A DNA stretch of 64,000 nucleotides from Symbiodinium natans. Lineage: Eukaryota; Sar; Dinophyceae; Suessiales; Symbiodiniaceae. Each line of letters opens with the position of its first letter. Positions within the stretch are counted from its first letter, which is position 1. This document shows positions 11,580-21,959 of the stretch, piece after piece. The notes beneath the pieces are model-generated. The model was not told the DNA's origin, did not search any database, and was given only the letters and a program-made list of their open reading frames with translations. Both the position numbers and the translations under genes were made by a program. The DNA is taken from NCBI GenBank assembly GCA_905221605.1, contig CAJNDS010000151.1:124001-188000 (forward strand), written 5' to 3'.

Positions 11580-13390
11580 TCCCGGGGTTTGATTTTAAAG
11601 GGTTTTAATTCTTTTTCGGCATCTTAACTTTTTATGAACTCCTTACACCATCAAATCCGGTATTTGATTTTTGTTAAGGGTTTCAAGGATATTACCCTAA
11701 ACCCTAAACCCTAAACCCTAAACCCTAAACCCTAAACCGTAAACCCTAAACCCTAAACCCTAAACCGAACCCCGGGATTTAGTTCTTTAAGGATTTCAAT
11801 GATTTTTTGGGCATTTTAAATTTCATGAAATCCTTGAAAAATTAAATCCCGGGATTTAGTTTTTCAAGGATTTCAAGGATTTCATAAACTTTAAATACCG
11901 GAACTCCTGCAAAAGCAAACGCCCCCCTCCCCACTCAGAGTACGGGAAGACCACGCGGATTTTAAAATTTATGAAATCCTTGAAATCCTTGAAAAATCAA
12001 ATCCCGGGATTTAATTTTTCAAGGATTTCATAATATTTAAAATGCCCAAAAAAGCCTTGAAATCCTTAAAATATTAAATCCCGGGATTTGAATTTTTTAA
12101 GGATTTCAAGGATTTTTTGGGCATTTTAATCCTTGAAAAATTAAATCCCGGGATTTGATTTTTCAAGGATTTCAAGGACTTCATAAAATTTAAATACCGG
12201 AACTCCTGCAAAAGCAACCCCCCCCCTCCCCTTTCAGAGTACGGGAAGACCACGCGGATTTTAAAATTTATGAAATCCTTGAAATCCTTGAAAAATTAAA
12301 TCCCGGGATTTAATTTTTCAAGGATTTCATGAAATTTAAAATGCCAAAAAAATCCTTGAAATCCTTAAAATATTAAATCCCGGGATTTGATTTTTTAAGG
12401 ATTTCAAGGATTTTTTGGGCATTTTAAATTTCATGAAATCCTTGAAAAATCAAATCCCGGGATTTAATTTTTCAAGGATTTCAAGGATTTCATAAAATTT
12501 AAATACCGGAACTCCTGCAAAAGCAAACCCCCCCCTCCCCACTCAGAGTACGGGAAGACCACGCGGATTTTAAAATTTATGAAATCCTTGAAATCCTTGA
12601 AAAACCAAATTCCGGGATTTGATTCTTCAAGGATTTCATAAAATTTAAAATGCCCAAAAAATCCTTGAAATCCTTAAAATATTAAATCCCGGGATTTGAT
12701 TTTTTAAGGATTTCAAGGATTTTTTGGGCATTTTAAATTTCATGAAATCCTTGAAAAATCAAATCCCGGGATTTATTTTTTCAAGGATTTCAAGGATTTC
12801 ATAAAATTTAAATACCGGAACTCCTGCAAAAGCAAACCCCCCCTCCCCACTCAGAGTACGGGAAGACCACGCGGATTTTAAAATTTATGAAATCCTTGAA
12901 ATCCTTGAAAAATCAAATCCCGGGATTTAATTTTTCAAGGATTTCATAAAATTTAAAATGCCAAAAAAATCCTTGAAATCCTTAAAATATTAAATCCCGG
13001 GATTTGATTTTTTTAAGGATTTCAATGATTTTTTGGGCATTTTAAATTTCATGAAATCCTTGAAAAATCAAATCCCGGGATTTGATTTTTCAAGGATTTC
13101 AAGGATTTCATAAATTTTAAAATCCGCGTGGTCTTCCCCGTACTCTGAGTGGGGAGGGGGGCGGTTTGCTTTACAGGAGTTCCGGTATTTAAATTTTATG
13201 AAATCCTTGAAATCCTTGAAAAAATAAATCCCGGGATTTGATTTTTCAAGGATTTCATAAAATTTAAAATGCCCAAAAAATCCTTGAAATCCTTAAAATA
13301 TTAAATCCCGGGATTTGATTTTTTTAAGGATTTCAAGGATTTTTTGGGCATTTTAAATTTCATGAAATCCTTGAAAATCAAATCTAGGGA
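11580..13390. repeat. ~309-bp AT-rich array built of palindromes, with one inverted copy
   Basis: Each unit holds AAATCCCGGGATTT palindromes, flanking AAGGATTTCAAGGATTT and its complement, and a single GC-rich box (ACTCCTGCAAAAGC, C-run, ACTCAGAGTACGGGAAGACC). The box recurs at 11901, 12200, 12509 and 12818 (299, 309 and 309 bases apart). It then appears reverse-complemented at ~13115-13185. Nearly all the rest of the unit can pair with itself. Confidence 0.92.
11693..11767. repeat. Interstitial CCCTAAA telomere-like array
   Basis: About ten CCCTAAA units with a single CCGTAAA variant, embedded at the left part of the AT-rich palindromic array. Confidence 0.95.
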
Positions 13391-13454
13391 TTTCCCCGGC
13401 GGCAAAAGAGGCGTGCCAAATAGACCCTAAAGGTCCTACGTACCTAGTAGTATA

Positions 13455-13745
<291 letters not shown>

Positions 13746-13754
13746 TAATAATCG

Positions 13755-13885
13755 CGACCCCCCCCCCCCCCCTCAAAAAAAAAAAAAAAATCGCGCCCCC
13801 CCCCCCCCCCCGCCCCCCCCCCCCGGAGAACCCCGCGGTAGTCATGAAGGGGGGTTAAAATGATAAACCCCTCCCCCCCCCCCGG
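13755..13885. repeat. Poly-C / poly-A homopolymer cluster
   Basis: C-runs of more than 10 bases, an A-run and further C-runs in close succession. Base counts here should be treated as unreliable. Confidence 0.85.
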
Positions 13886-14035
13886 CCTTAAAAAAATTCT
13901 TCGCGTGTGCCCTCTGGGGTTGGGTGCAGGATTCTTGGCTAGTTCGGAGCTGCCAGCTTCTCACTCCTGAAGCTCTGTCCGAGGCTTTTCTGATGCCACA
14001 ATCTAAGTAAGAACCACCCTCAACCCTGACCCTGA

Positions 14036-14225
14036 ACCCTAAACCCTAAACCCTAAACCCTAAACCCTAAACCCTGAAGCCGGCAGGAGCTGGTGAACGG
14101 TGTGTCGCGACTTCGGGGAGCTGCCAGGGCCATGGCCCCACGGCGCAAACATCTACTGGGGTTGAGGGCTTACAGGCTAGGGTTTAGGGTTTAGGGTTGA
14201 GGGTTGAGGGTTTAGGGTTTAGGGT
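14036..14225. repeat. Divergent telomere-like blocks (CCCTAAA then TTTAGGG)
   Basis: CCCTAAA repeats at ~14036-14075 and TTTAGGG repeats at ~14180-14225, about 105 bases apart and in opposite orientation. This order (CCCTAAA left, TTTAGGG right) is the reverse of a telomere fusion. Confidence 0.85.
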
Positions 14226-14520
14226 GCTAGTTATTTAGGGCTGTGATGCAGAGCCGCGGGGCTTTGATTTTGAGGTTTCAGGACTTACTCGTAGCTTTCT
14301 AGCCCACACTGCATGATTGCCTCACTCTTCCGACCAAGCTTTGCTGCAGGGCCAGCGCCCATCACGAGGCTACATGTCATGAGGGTGCGATCTGAGCACT
14401 TGGTGCAGTGTGGTGGCATGAAGGGAGGAGAATACAATACATACAACATATGACCAGGGAACAGAATGAACTATAATGGTGTGAGTACCAAAGAATTCAG
14501 AGAAGCAAGAGCACACCGTG

Positions 14521-15404
14521 ATGGGAGCTTTGTCAGCCGAGGACATGAAGAGGATCGCGCAGGTGAGCGAGAATCTTGAGCAGCTTGGCTCACTGATGCA
14601 TGAAGCTGCGTGATCTCTGCAGTAGCTGCCCAGCAGACTCTTCGCCCGTTTCTTCCATATCTGGCTCAAAAAGCTGCCTGGGAAGGGTTCAGAAGCGAGC
14701 TGCCCCTCGTGCATCGCAACAAGATGTGGACACTCAGCTTCTTCACCATGGCAGTCATCGTGCCCAATGCTCATGCAGCACACGGCCTAGACAACAACTG
14801 GACGGTTGCGGTGACTGGCTCGAAAGATGCCAACAACTGCATAAGGGTCACCTCTATTGAGGACCTGGGCGCAAACATCCAGATTCCCAGTCATGTCGAC
14901 TGCGTCACCCAGTCGAGCACCTGCTCCGATGACTACAGCTGTGACGCGGCCAGAGCCAAAAAGCCAGGAACCTTCCAAGGTTGCACCTTCGACAGCAGCA
15001 CCGCGTCTGATGTCACAGTCGTGGGGGTGCTCATGGACGGCTTGTGCTACAACAACTTTGTGGTTGAGCAGAAGAATTTCAATGGACAACCAGGCTGGGC
15101 TCCGGACAAGGTGCACGTGAGGAGTGAGGCCCACTTGCACACCAGGGCATGTTTGGTGGTGGACTACTGTGCAACTACAGGCTTCTACTTGCTGCAGCAT
15201 TCCGGAGATCCCGGTGCCCTGACGTACAGCTTCTTGGCACGGATGGAATCGGGAAGCCAGGGCGCCGAGAAGGTCTTTGACTGGCTCATGGAGGCCCGCC
15301 ACCCCTGTGGCACCACGACGGAGATGATCCAGATGTCACAGGCCAGCATGCTGTCAAAGCTGTGGCTTCCCACCGTCGCAGCTCTGACGGGCTTCCTGCG
15401 ATAG
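14521..15404 (+). CDS. Secreted or surface Cys-rich protein
   Basis: The main frame runs from 14634 (or from the internal ATG at 14724) to the stop at 15402-15404. From 14724 the protein starts with a good signal peptide (MWTLSFFTMAVIVPNAHA) before AHGLDNNW, and is ~226 residues long. It has ~12 cysteines, a GVLMDGLCYNNF motif, then HTRACLVVDYCATTGFYLL. This G-x-L-x-D-x-x-C ... C-L-x-x-x-x-C-x-x-x-G-F layout resembles a Cys-containing domain I know from secreted algal proteins, sometimes beside DOMON domains (recollection, unchecked). The C-terminal LWLPTVAALTGFL could be a GPI signal. A possible upstream exon at 14521-14562 (MGALSAEDMKRIAQ) has a GT donor at 14563 and splices in phase to 14634. 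In that case the hydrophobic segment would be internal. Start unresolved. Confidence 0.7.
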
Positions 15405-16340
15405 CCTGATAAGAGTGTGTTGGCACCCCAAACGGGGCTAGATGGGAACATGGGGAGACAGGAACATGGGGACGCAGGCCCAAGGCCCAAAGTAAGCACG
15501 CAACATCGGTCAACAGGCGATCAGGAAGTTTCCTCATGTTCCCAAGGGTATCCCCCGCTTTTTCCACAGGGCTTTAGGCCCTTGTGCTTTTCACAACATC
15601 CAGCGCTGCAGACTGTGGTTGCAAAGGCCTCAGACAACCAGGTGCCTCCCCGCCCACCTGAGGCGCACGACCACGACTTGCCAGCACAGAGGGGAGCAAA
15701 CAAGCGCACCCAGTTTCAACAGAAGGTTTTCTGACTTAGAACCTTGAGGCGGCGATTTGCCAGCGTTCAGAGTTGAGTCGAGAGGGTTTTGAGGATAAAG
15801 CATGTTCAGCTATCACGATTGCCAGTACTTCCTACATGGTCCTACATGGCGGGACAGGCAGTTTGATGGCTTGGTTTGCTTTTGTCCTACCGCAGCTCTG
15901 CCTCTGCAGGCCAGCCTGTCTCTTGTGTGTCATTGTTTGGTGCGCGAATCAGTTCCGGGTTCGCACGACAATTGAGTGAACCTGAGTGCAATCTTGGAAG
16001 TGGAGCAGCGCGCAACTGCCAGCCAACGGCAACTTCATGTCCTGACCCTCGACGCGGTTCCCTTCATGGGCCCCCCTTTAATCAGGACCCCAAGAAGGCT
16101 CCCTTCAATATTTCGGGAGCCCTCAAATTAAATGCAAGACCGTTGTCATTCTGACCGTCTTGAGTCGCGCACGCCCACCTTATCCCATCCTAGCTACGGA
16201 ACCAGAGCCACAACCGAACATCCTTAGTCAGAGCATACGTGGTTGTAGCATTTATGGCCGAACCAATCCATGTGCCCTCCATGCAAGAAAGGCTGATCAG
16301 GATGAGTCATTCTCTGAGGCATGGGTTGCACGACTTGGCG
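15405..16340. other. No gene recognised
   Basis: 3' flank of the secreted-protein gene. Open frames exist, but none shows a recognisable domain or convincing splice pattern. Confidence 0.4.
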
Positions 16341-16349
16341 ACGATAAAG

Positions 16350-16586
16350 CCCATGATCCACAAGATTCATCGAAAGCACAGGGAGGAGGACCAGATACGT
16401 CCAGGGTAAAGATCCTGAAGTTGCAGCCCACGCTTTCACGCACATGCCACAGCATTCGCAGCAGACCAGGAGGAGGATGAAGTCAGGAGCGAGGTCTCAG
16501 CCCTTCTGAAAGACGAGGAGAGCACAGCACCTTGGCTAGACGGCCTGCAATGCGGCTGTGACGTGGCGCACAAGGACTCACTATGA
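16350..16586 (+). CDS. Candidate 3' exons of an unknown gene
   Basis: Two exon-like pieces. The first, ~16350-16404, reads MIHKIHRKHREEDQIRPG after an AAAG acceptor and ends at a GT donor (GGGTAAAG). The second is an acidic frame ending in a stop at 16584-16586 (ADQEEDEVRSEV, ALLKDEESTAPWL, LQCGCDVAHKDSL). The exact join between them is not fixed. The product is not recognised. The evidence is exon-like composition and splice dinucleotides only. Confidence 0.3.
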
Positions 16587-16734
16587 CCTACAAGAAGTTT
16601 GCGGCACTCAGAATAGTATGAGAATCGCATAAGTTCATGTGTGACTATGATAACATGGTACAATTTTGGTATATACGAATGGTAGCACTTCAAATAATCA
16701 TAGCGAAAAGAATAAGCACCACCGCAGACCCGAA

Positions 16735-16880
16735 TCCCTAAACCCTAAACCCTAAACGCTAAACCCTCATCTCCCAAGGTGGCCATCTGAGAAAAGTCGA
16801 AGTCTGATCCCTCGGCTCGAGGTCAGAAACCGAAAACAAGGCTGGGTGGACCTTCAACCCTAAACCCTAAACCCCCTAAA
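16735..16880. repeat. Short CCCTAAA clusters
   Basis: Two clusters of three to four CCCTAAA units, near 16737 and 16858, with single-base variants. Confidence 0.8.
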
Positions 16881-16889
16881 TTTAGGGGG

Positions 16890-17830
16890 GACATGGGCCC
16901 TCCGGGTCGAGGAGTTGGGACAAGAGATCTGCTCGGTATAGGGGCCGTGTCGTGGCTTTGCCAGTAAATCGACCCATAGCCATGCAGACACACAATCTGC
17001 TAGGACTTGCAAGTCCGCCATCGAAGCGGTGATTTCACTACTGAAGATTCACTACTGAAGGTTTTTCTGGCCCACTCTCGCCGCTACAGCCTTCGGCCGA
17101 GTGGCATCAACTATAGATATACACACAAATCTCAAACCTGTGTTCGGCCACCGCAAGCAGTAGCGGATGTTGCTCCAAAACAGCCACAAGTGTTTTTAGA
17201 CGAGTTTGGGGAGGCGCTTAGAATCCGACTGGAAGATCCTAATGCGCTTGACCATGTGGGATTCCCGCAGCTTACTTCGCACCTCGAGCCGGCGCTTCCC
17301 CAAGCACAGCAACTCGTAGTGTGACTTGAGTGAGTGTGCAATAGTGTGAATTTTGAAACCGTGTGCCAACTGCACGCGCAAACATTTACGACGAGCTGGC
17401 CTGGTGACCCCTTAACTCGGGTCGGGAGCCAATGCATCTTTCTGCTGTACCTTGCCCAGCCTGAACCCTAAACTGGAGCAGACACATCTCCGGCACCTTG
17501 AAATCTTGATGGGCTTCAAGAACGGAGAAGTAGAAATGGCCAGATTTTCCAAGGGAGGTTGTACCGTCTGCCAAGTGCCATTCGACATATCCAAGTGAAT
17601 ACCCAGATGTGACCACGAAGGAAGATTGAGGCCTCTGCGGCAAGGAACTCGCGGCCAGCGCCATAAGGCCGACAGGTGACCTGTGCCGGCCCAGTCTCAC
17701 AAACCTCACAGAAATAGACTGCTGCGGATTGGCTATGCTCCCTGCTGAGACGGAAAAAAAGGCGAGACGACCCTTGGCTCGGCAGATGAGGGCCAAGCAG
17801 GAAATGGCCGTTTACGATATTAAGAAGAGA
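16890..17830. other. No gene recognised
   Basis: Mixed-frame ORFs on both strands without motif support. Confidence 0.4.
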
Positions 17831-17831
17831 A

Positions 17832-17889
17832 GGGAATCCTACTATTTGGGGTCTAGTTTAGGGTCCCCGATTTTCATTGACCCCCAAAA
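17832..17889 (+). repeat. Short dispersed element, copy 1
   Basis: About 57 bases: GGGAATCCTACTATTTGGGG, then a TTTAGGGTCC core, then ATTTTCATTGACCCCCAAAA. The outer TTTGGGG and CCCCAAA form a short inverted repeat. Close copies lie at 48123 and 51314. Confidence 0.75.
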
Positions 17890-18978
17890 TGACTCTCATG
17901 ATCTCAGACGCAGTCCAGGAAGAGGCGGCATGTGTATTCGGAGTTGGAAGCCTCGAAGGAGTTGGTTCTCTAAAGCTAAACCCTAAGCCCGATCACCCAA
18001 AGCCCTAAACCCGAAACCCTAGAAAGTCGGTGTGTGGAGGTCCAGGAACCGGTGAGTGCCCCTTGAAGATGGAGGGGAAATAACTGGTCCTGCAGAGCTC
18101 TGGCTGAGATTTAACCATATAACAACATAACAGTAGAAGAAACCTATGTACAAGAATATAGTAGTAGAAGAACATACTAATATGTGAAGAATTGCTTCCT
18201 TGCCTGAAGCCAGCGTGGGAGACGAAGCTCCGGCACAGTTCAACTAGGTCCTACTCGTAGCTAGGTGTTGCATCAGTTATACATTCTTATCTGCGTGTTT
18301 TCTTATATTCTTTACTACATCATGATTTTCTTATATCATTGTATGATTCTATAACAAGTCTGTATCTGCCTGCATCTGCAAGCCCTCAGAGCCTCACTGG
18401 CACAGGCGGGCGGCCACTGCTAGCACGCTGGCACAGTGCGTTGCGCTGGGGAGCCGAATCGTCCTGTGGGGTCTTTTGGGAGTTCAGGGGCTTAGGGTTT
18501 AGGGTTGAGGGTATCGGGTGTCAGTCAAAGGGTGTGTTTCGGCTTTCCGTCAGCCGAGTAGTTCCTAGATAGAGGCAGCAACTGGAGCCCGTGGCCATCA
18601 TCTGAACTTCCAGACAGGGTGTGAGCCAAGCACATGTTTCGCTTCAGGGCTCTATAGAGATGGGTGTTGCGAAACCGAGCGGCCAAAGGTCGTGCATCTT
18701 CCTTCGCCGAAGTGCTTTGGCAGTGGAGGTCACCAAGCTCCGCCTTTGCAAAGTGCTCAGGTGATTTTTGCCTTAGCTTGCTATCACTCCCACTATCACT
18801 GCTTCTAAGGCGAGGTTGGAGAGAGAGGGCTTAGGGCATATAGGGCTTAGGTCTTAGGGCTCAGGGTTTAGGGCAAGCGCCTGAGGTGTAGACAACGCCT
18901 GCGACATCATGCAAGTGGTGGACGCATCAGACCTTAGCGACCCACAGGCGGGCATTGTGGCGTAGAGGAATGTGCCAG

Positions 18979-19083
18979 CATTCGACTATGCTGCACCGTG
19001 CGCGTGAGGCACAATATATCCAAGACATTGTGATGAACTTCGCCGCCGGCAACGCAACGGCGGCAGCCCCGGACATGTGCTGA
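18979..19083 (+). CDS. Exon fragment resembling GT64 / exostosin-like glycosyltransferase
   Basis: The frame follows a CAG at 18976-18978 and ends in TGA at 19081. It carries QDIVMNFAAGNATAAAP. The C/Q-x-D-I-x-M-N-F-x-x-x-N-x-T pattern matches the conserved EDI(A/L)MNFLVAN segment of exostosin-family GT64 domains, where it follows a catalytic-domain helix. No other part of a glycosyltransferase (DxD loop, sugar-binding strands) was recognised nearby, so this is one exon or a remnant. Assignment rests on a single motif. Confidence 0.45.
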   Translation, partial: HSTMLHRAREAQYIQDIVMNFAAGNATAAAPDMC

Positions 19084-19225
19084 AAGGATGCCCTGCTAGG
19101 GGATGAGGGAATGAGGCACCATATATAATCCCTTGAAGGGTATGTATATATATATATATATGTATACATATATATATACATATAGGGGATGAATAGGGTA
19201 GTTCACAGCGTGGTCTTGTTCTGAG

Positions 19226-19321
19226 GCCATCGTCAAGTCCGAGCGCTTCAGCTCCCTGGACGATGCCCTGAAGTCCCGGCTCTTTGTCAAGCTGGCCTCC
19301 ATGGGCCTTCTCAAAACCTGA
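19226..19321 (+). CDS. Candidate terminal exon, unknown product
   Basis: After an AG acceptor at 19224-19225 (CTTGTTCTGAG) the frame reads AIVKSERFSSLDDALKSRLF and VKLASMGLLKT, then TGA. Helical, charged composition and a clean stop make it exon-like. It could belong to the same gene as the glycosyltransferase-like exon at 18979, but it does not match that family as I know it. TTTAGGG repeats start within 10 bases of the stop. Confidence 0.35.
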   Translation, partial: AIVKSERFSSLDDALKSRLFVKLASMGLLKT

Positions 19322-19329
19322 GGACCAGA

Positions 19330-20275
19330 GTTTAGGGTTTAGGGTTTAGGGTTTAGGACTCAAGGTTGGGTAAATCGTGATTCCCCCCCTGTCAGATATC
19401 AGAAGAGCACACGAAAAGAGAGGAAGCGTCGGGACGAAATGAGCCCTCAAAAGGGTTTATGGCTCACATACCCTAATCGGAGTAATAGTATAGGCTAGAG
19501 TAGAGAGTATAGGGCATATCTTGAGAGGCCCTGGGTGTGCCACGCGCTCGCAAACCGTTGCCGCAGCGCCAGTCGCCAGGGCAGTGCGCCAAAGAGCGCG
19601 CAGACTTTTCGTACATAAGTTCCGGGACCTCATATTGGCACAGGTGCAGATAAAGAATTCTTCGTGGACAACGATGGCTGCAATGAAGAGTTGGTGGTTG
19701 CGCTGTGTTTCTTACGAAGATCTGTATTGCACCATGCAGCCCTCGCAACATCTCGCAACTCGCATCCCTCTGCTGCATAAGCAGTTTCGTCTAAGCAGGC
19801 CTTCTGCATGGCTGATGATGCGAGGTTGTGTGCCGTTGAGTCCCATTTGTTTGCTCCGCTGTGCACGTAGACGGTAGCACTGTGCCTTCACAAACCGAGT
19901 TGTGACGTGATGTCCAGCGGGCGCACACATCGCAGGTGAATTACCTTACTGCATGGCGGACGATGTAGGATTCCACAAGTCGGCATGCCAGACTGCCTTT
20001 AAAGCAGTTCTTTTAAAGTCTTGAGAGGTGGAGGAGCGAGCAGATGGCGGTTCTCTGAGTTTTGGTCCCGTTTGGAGTGCCCAAAAGATATGGGACTGGA
20101 TCAAAAAGGAACCCCCAGCAGACCCCAATTTTGGGAAACCTACCACATGTCCAACAATCATTCTCCTCTTGCTCGCCGAAGACTGTGTGGAACATTGCCC
20201 CTTGCGAAGCCGACGAGAAAATGGCGCCGTGCCCGGTGTAACTCGAAGCGTACTTTGTCGTAGTTGCGGCAGCTC
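19330..20275. other. TTTAGGG cluster, otherwise no gene recognised
   Basis: TTTAGGG x3 at ~19330-19353. Beyond it there are open frames with basic residues but no domain or reliable exon boundary. Confidence 0.4.
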
Positions 20276-20899
20276 TAAACCCTAAACCCTAAACTAAGGG
20301 TTTGTCATGGTTTTGCCTCTCAAGCCGTCAAAACCATGTGACCCGGACTCTTGAGACACAAATCCCATTGAAAGCCTGATATCTACGACCACCAGGACAA
20401 AAACAAGAAGCCGCCCATGAAACGACTGTAAGGCTGACACATTCTATAGCACCGCCCGCTCCGAAGCTCCTGAACCACTGAAGTAGCCTGGGATGTCTTG
20501 CCGGGGGTTGAGCTTTCAAAAGTTTAGCGTGATGCGATTTGGAGAGATCATGGAGATGTGTGTGTGTGTGTTTTCTCTCAAGTGGCGGTGCTTGCCCTTT
20601 GCAAGGCTGCAATCGCAGGCCTGAGATCTTGGCTTCCGGCATTCCAGGGCCTGGAACAGGGTTCAAAATAGACACCCGACTCTTGCCGCTCGGCAGGCCC
20701 GACATCGAACAATCCTAAACTCGACCATTTGGAAAAATGCTTGCCGTTCTTTGTTGCTTCTAACTCATTTCACAGTATACAAAGAGGTTGTAATATGAAA
20801 TGAAATAGTGCAACGGTAGGAAAATCTAAGAATATAGTAGTACAATAAGAGGACCACTTATTATATTTGGTACAACCATAAAACTTAAAGTCGCTGAGT

Positions 20900-21238
20900 C
20901 CCTAAACCCTAAACCCTAAACCCTACACCCCAAGCCCTAAACCCTAAGCCCTCAGCCCTAAGCCCCAAGCCCTAAGCCCTAAGCCCTAAGCCCTCAGCCC
21001 TAAGCCCTTAGCCCTAAGCCCTAAGCCCTAAGCCCTTAGCCCTAAGTCCTTAGCCCTGAGCCCTCAGCCCTAAGCCCAAAGCCCGAAGCCCTAAGCCCTG
21101 AGCCCGAAGCCCTAAGCCCTAAGCCCTCAACCCTAAGCCCTGAGCCCTGAGCCCGAAGCCCCAAGCCCTTAGCCCAAAGCCCTAAGCCCTAAGCCCTAAG
21201 CCGCCCTTAGCCCTAAGCCCTAAGCCCTATGCCCTAAG
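20900..21238. repeat. Variant telomere-like array, CCCTAAA passing into CCCTAAG
   Basis: Begins as CCCTAAA x3, then ~45 units of CCCTAAG with CCCTCAG, CCCTTAG, CCCTGAG and CCCGAAG variants, all 7 bases long apart from a few slips. Confidence 0.95.
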
Positions 21239-21344
21239 CACCTCCTAGAGCCCATCATAATGCCCCGACACTTTGCGCGAGCCTGTGCTCAAAGTCGGGT
21301 GCTTGGCCCGCGCTCCCCGTTGCAGCCCCCTGCAGGGAGCTCGG

Positions 21345-21450
21345 AGGGTTTAGGGTTTAGGGTTTAGGGTTTAGGGTTTAGGGTTTAGGGTTTGGGGTTT
21401 AGGGTTTAGGGTTTAGGGTTTAGGGCCTAAACCCCACACCCCAAACCCAT
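21345..21450. repeat. TTTAGGG array meeting CCTAAACCCC head to head
   Basis: About eleven TTTAGGG units (one TTTGGGG variant), then directly GGGCCTAAACCCCACACCCC. The strand switch without a spacer is the arrangement expected of two fused telomere ends, though the right side is very short. Confidence 0.8.
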
Positions 21451-21745
21451 GCAGCCTGCTGTCGCAGAGAGTGCTTGCAGAAATCCTAAACCCAACCTTG
21501 TGTAAAGTATTATAAAGTCAGTCTAATTGATCGAAGTTGTTGCCGAGCAGTGTGGCTGGTCTGCCTGATGGGTGGCCAAAAAAAACCTAAACTTTGTGGA
21601 CCCATTGCATCCCTGCAGTTTTGGGCTTCGAGAAAACCCAACCGATGAGTGCCCCCATCGTTTGAAAGACGAAGGATGCGTGGGCAGGGGGGGAGGGGAG
21701 CACAAAGCTAAGGGTTTAAGCTTTCGGGTTTGGGGTTTCCCTCGT

Positions 21746-21890
21746 TGAAAAGGGTTTAGGGTTTAGGGTTTAGGTTGCATGCGCCCGGTTCAAGCCTTTA
21801 GGGTTTAGGGTTTAGAGTTAGGCTTGCTTTCCCTAAACCCTATAAACCCTAAACCCTAAACCCTAAACCCTAAACCTTAAACCCTAAACC
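21746..21890. repeat. Facing TTTAGGG and CCCTAAA arrays
   Basis: TTTAGGG x3, a ~35-base spacer, TTTAGGG x2, a ~25-base spacer, then CCCTAAA x7. Same facing orientation as the junction 300 bases to the left. Confidence 0.85.
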
Positions 21891-21959
21891 CTTCGCGAGG
21901 CCCCACATGTTCACCTTGGCTCCTCCGCGAGGCTTTGGGCGAGGGCCCAAGCGGCTGGT

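Noticed and set aside
14787-15302. 171-codon minus-strand ORF
   Set aside because: Shadow of the secreted-protein gene on the + strand, which has a signal peptide and ordered cysteines.
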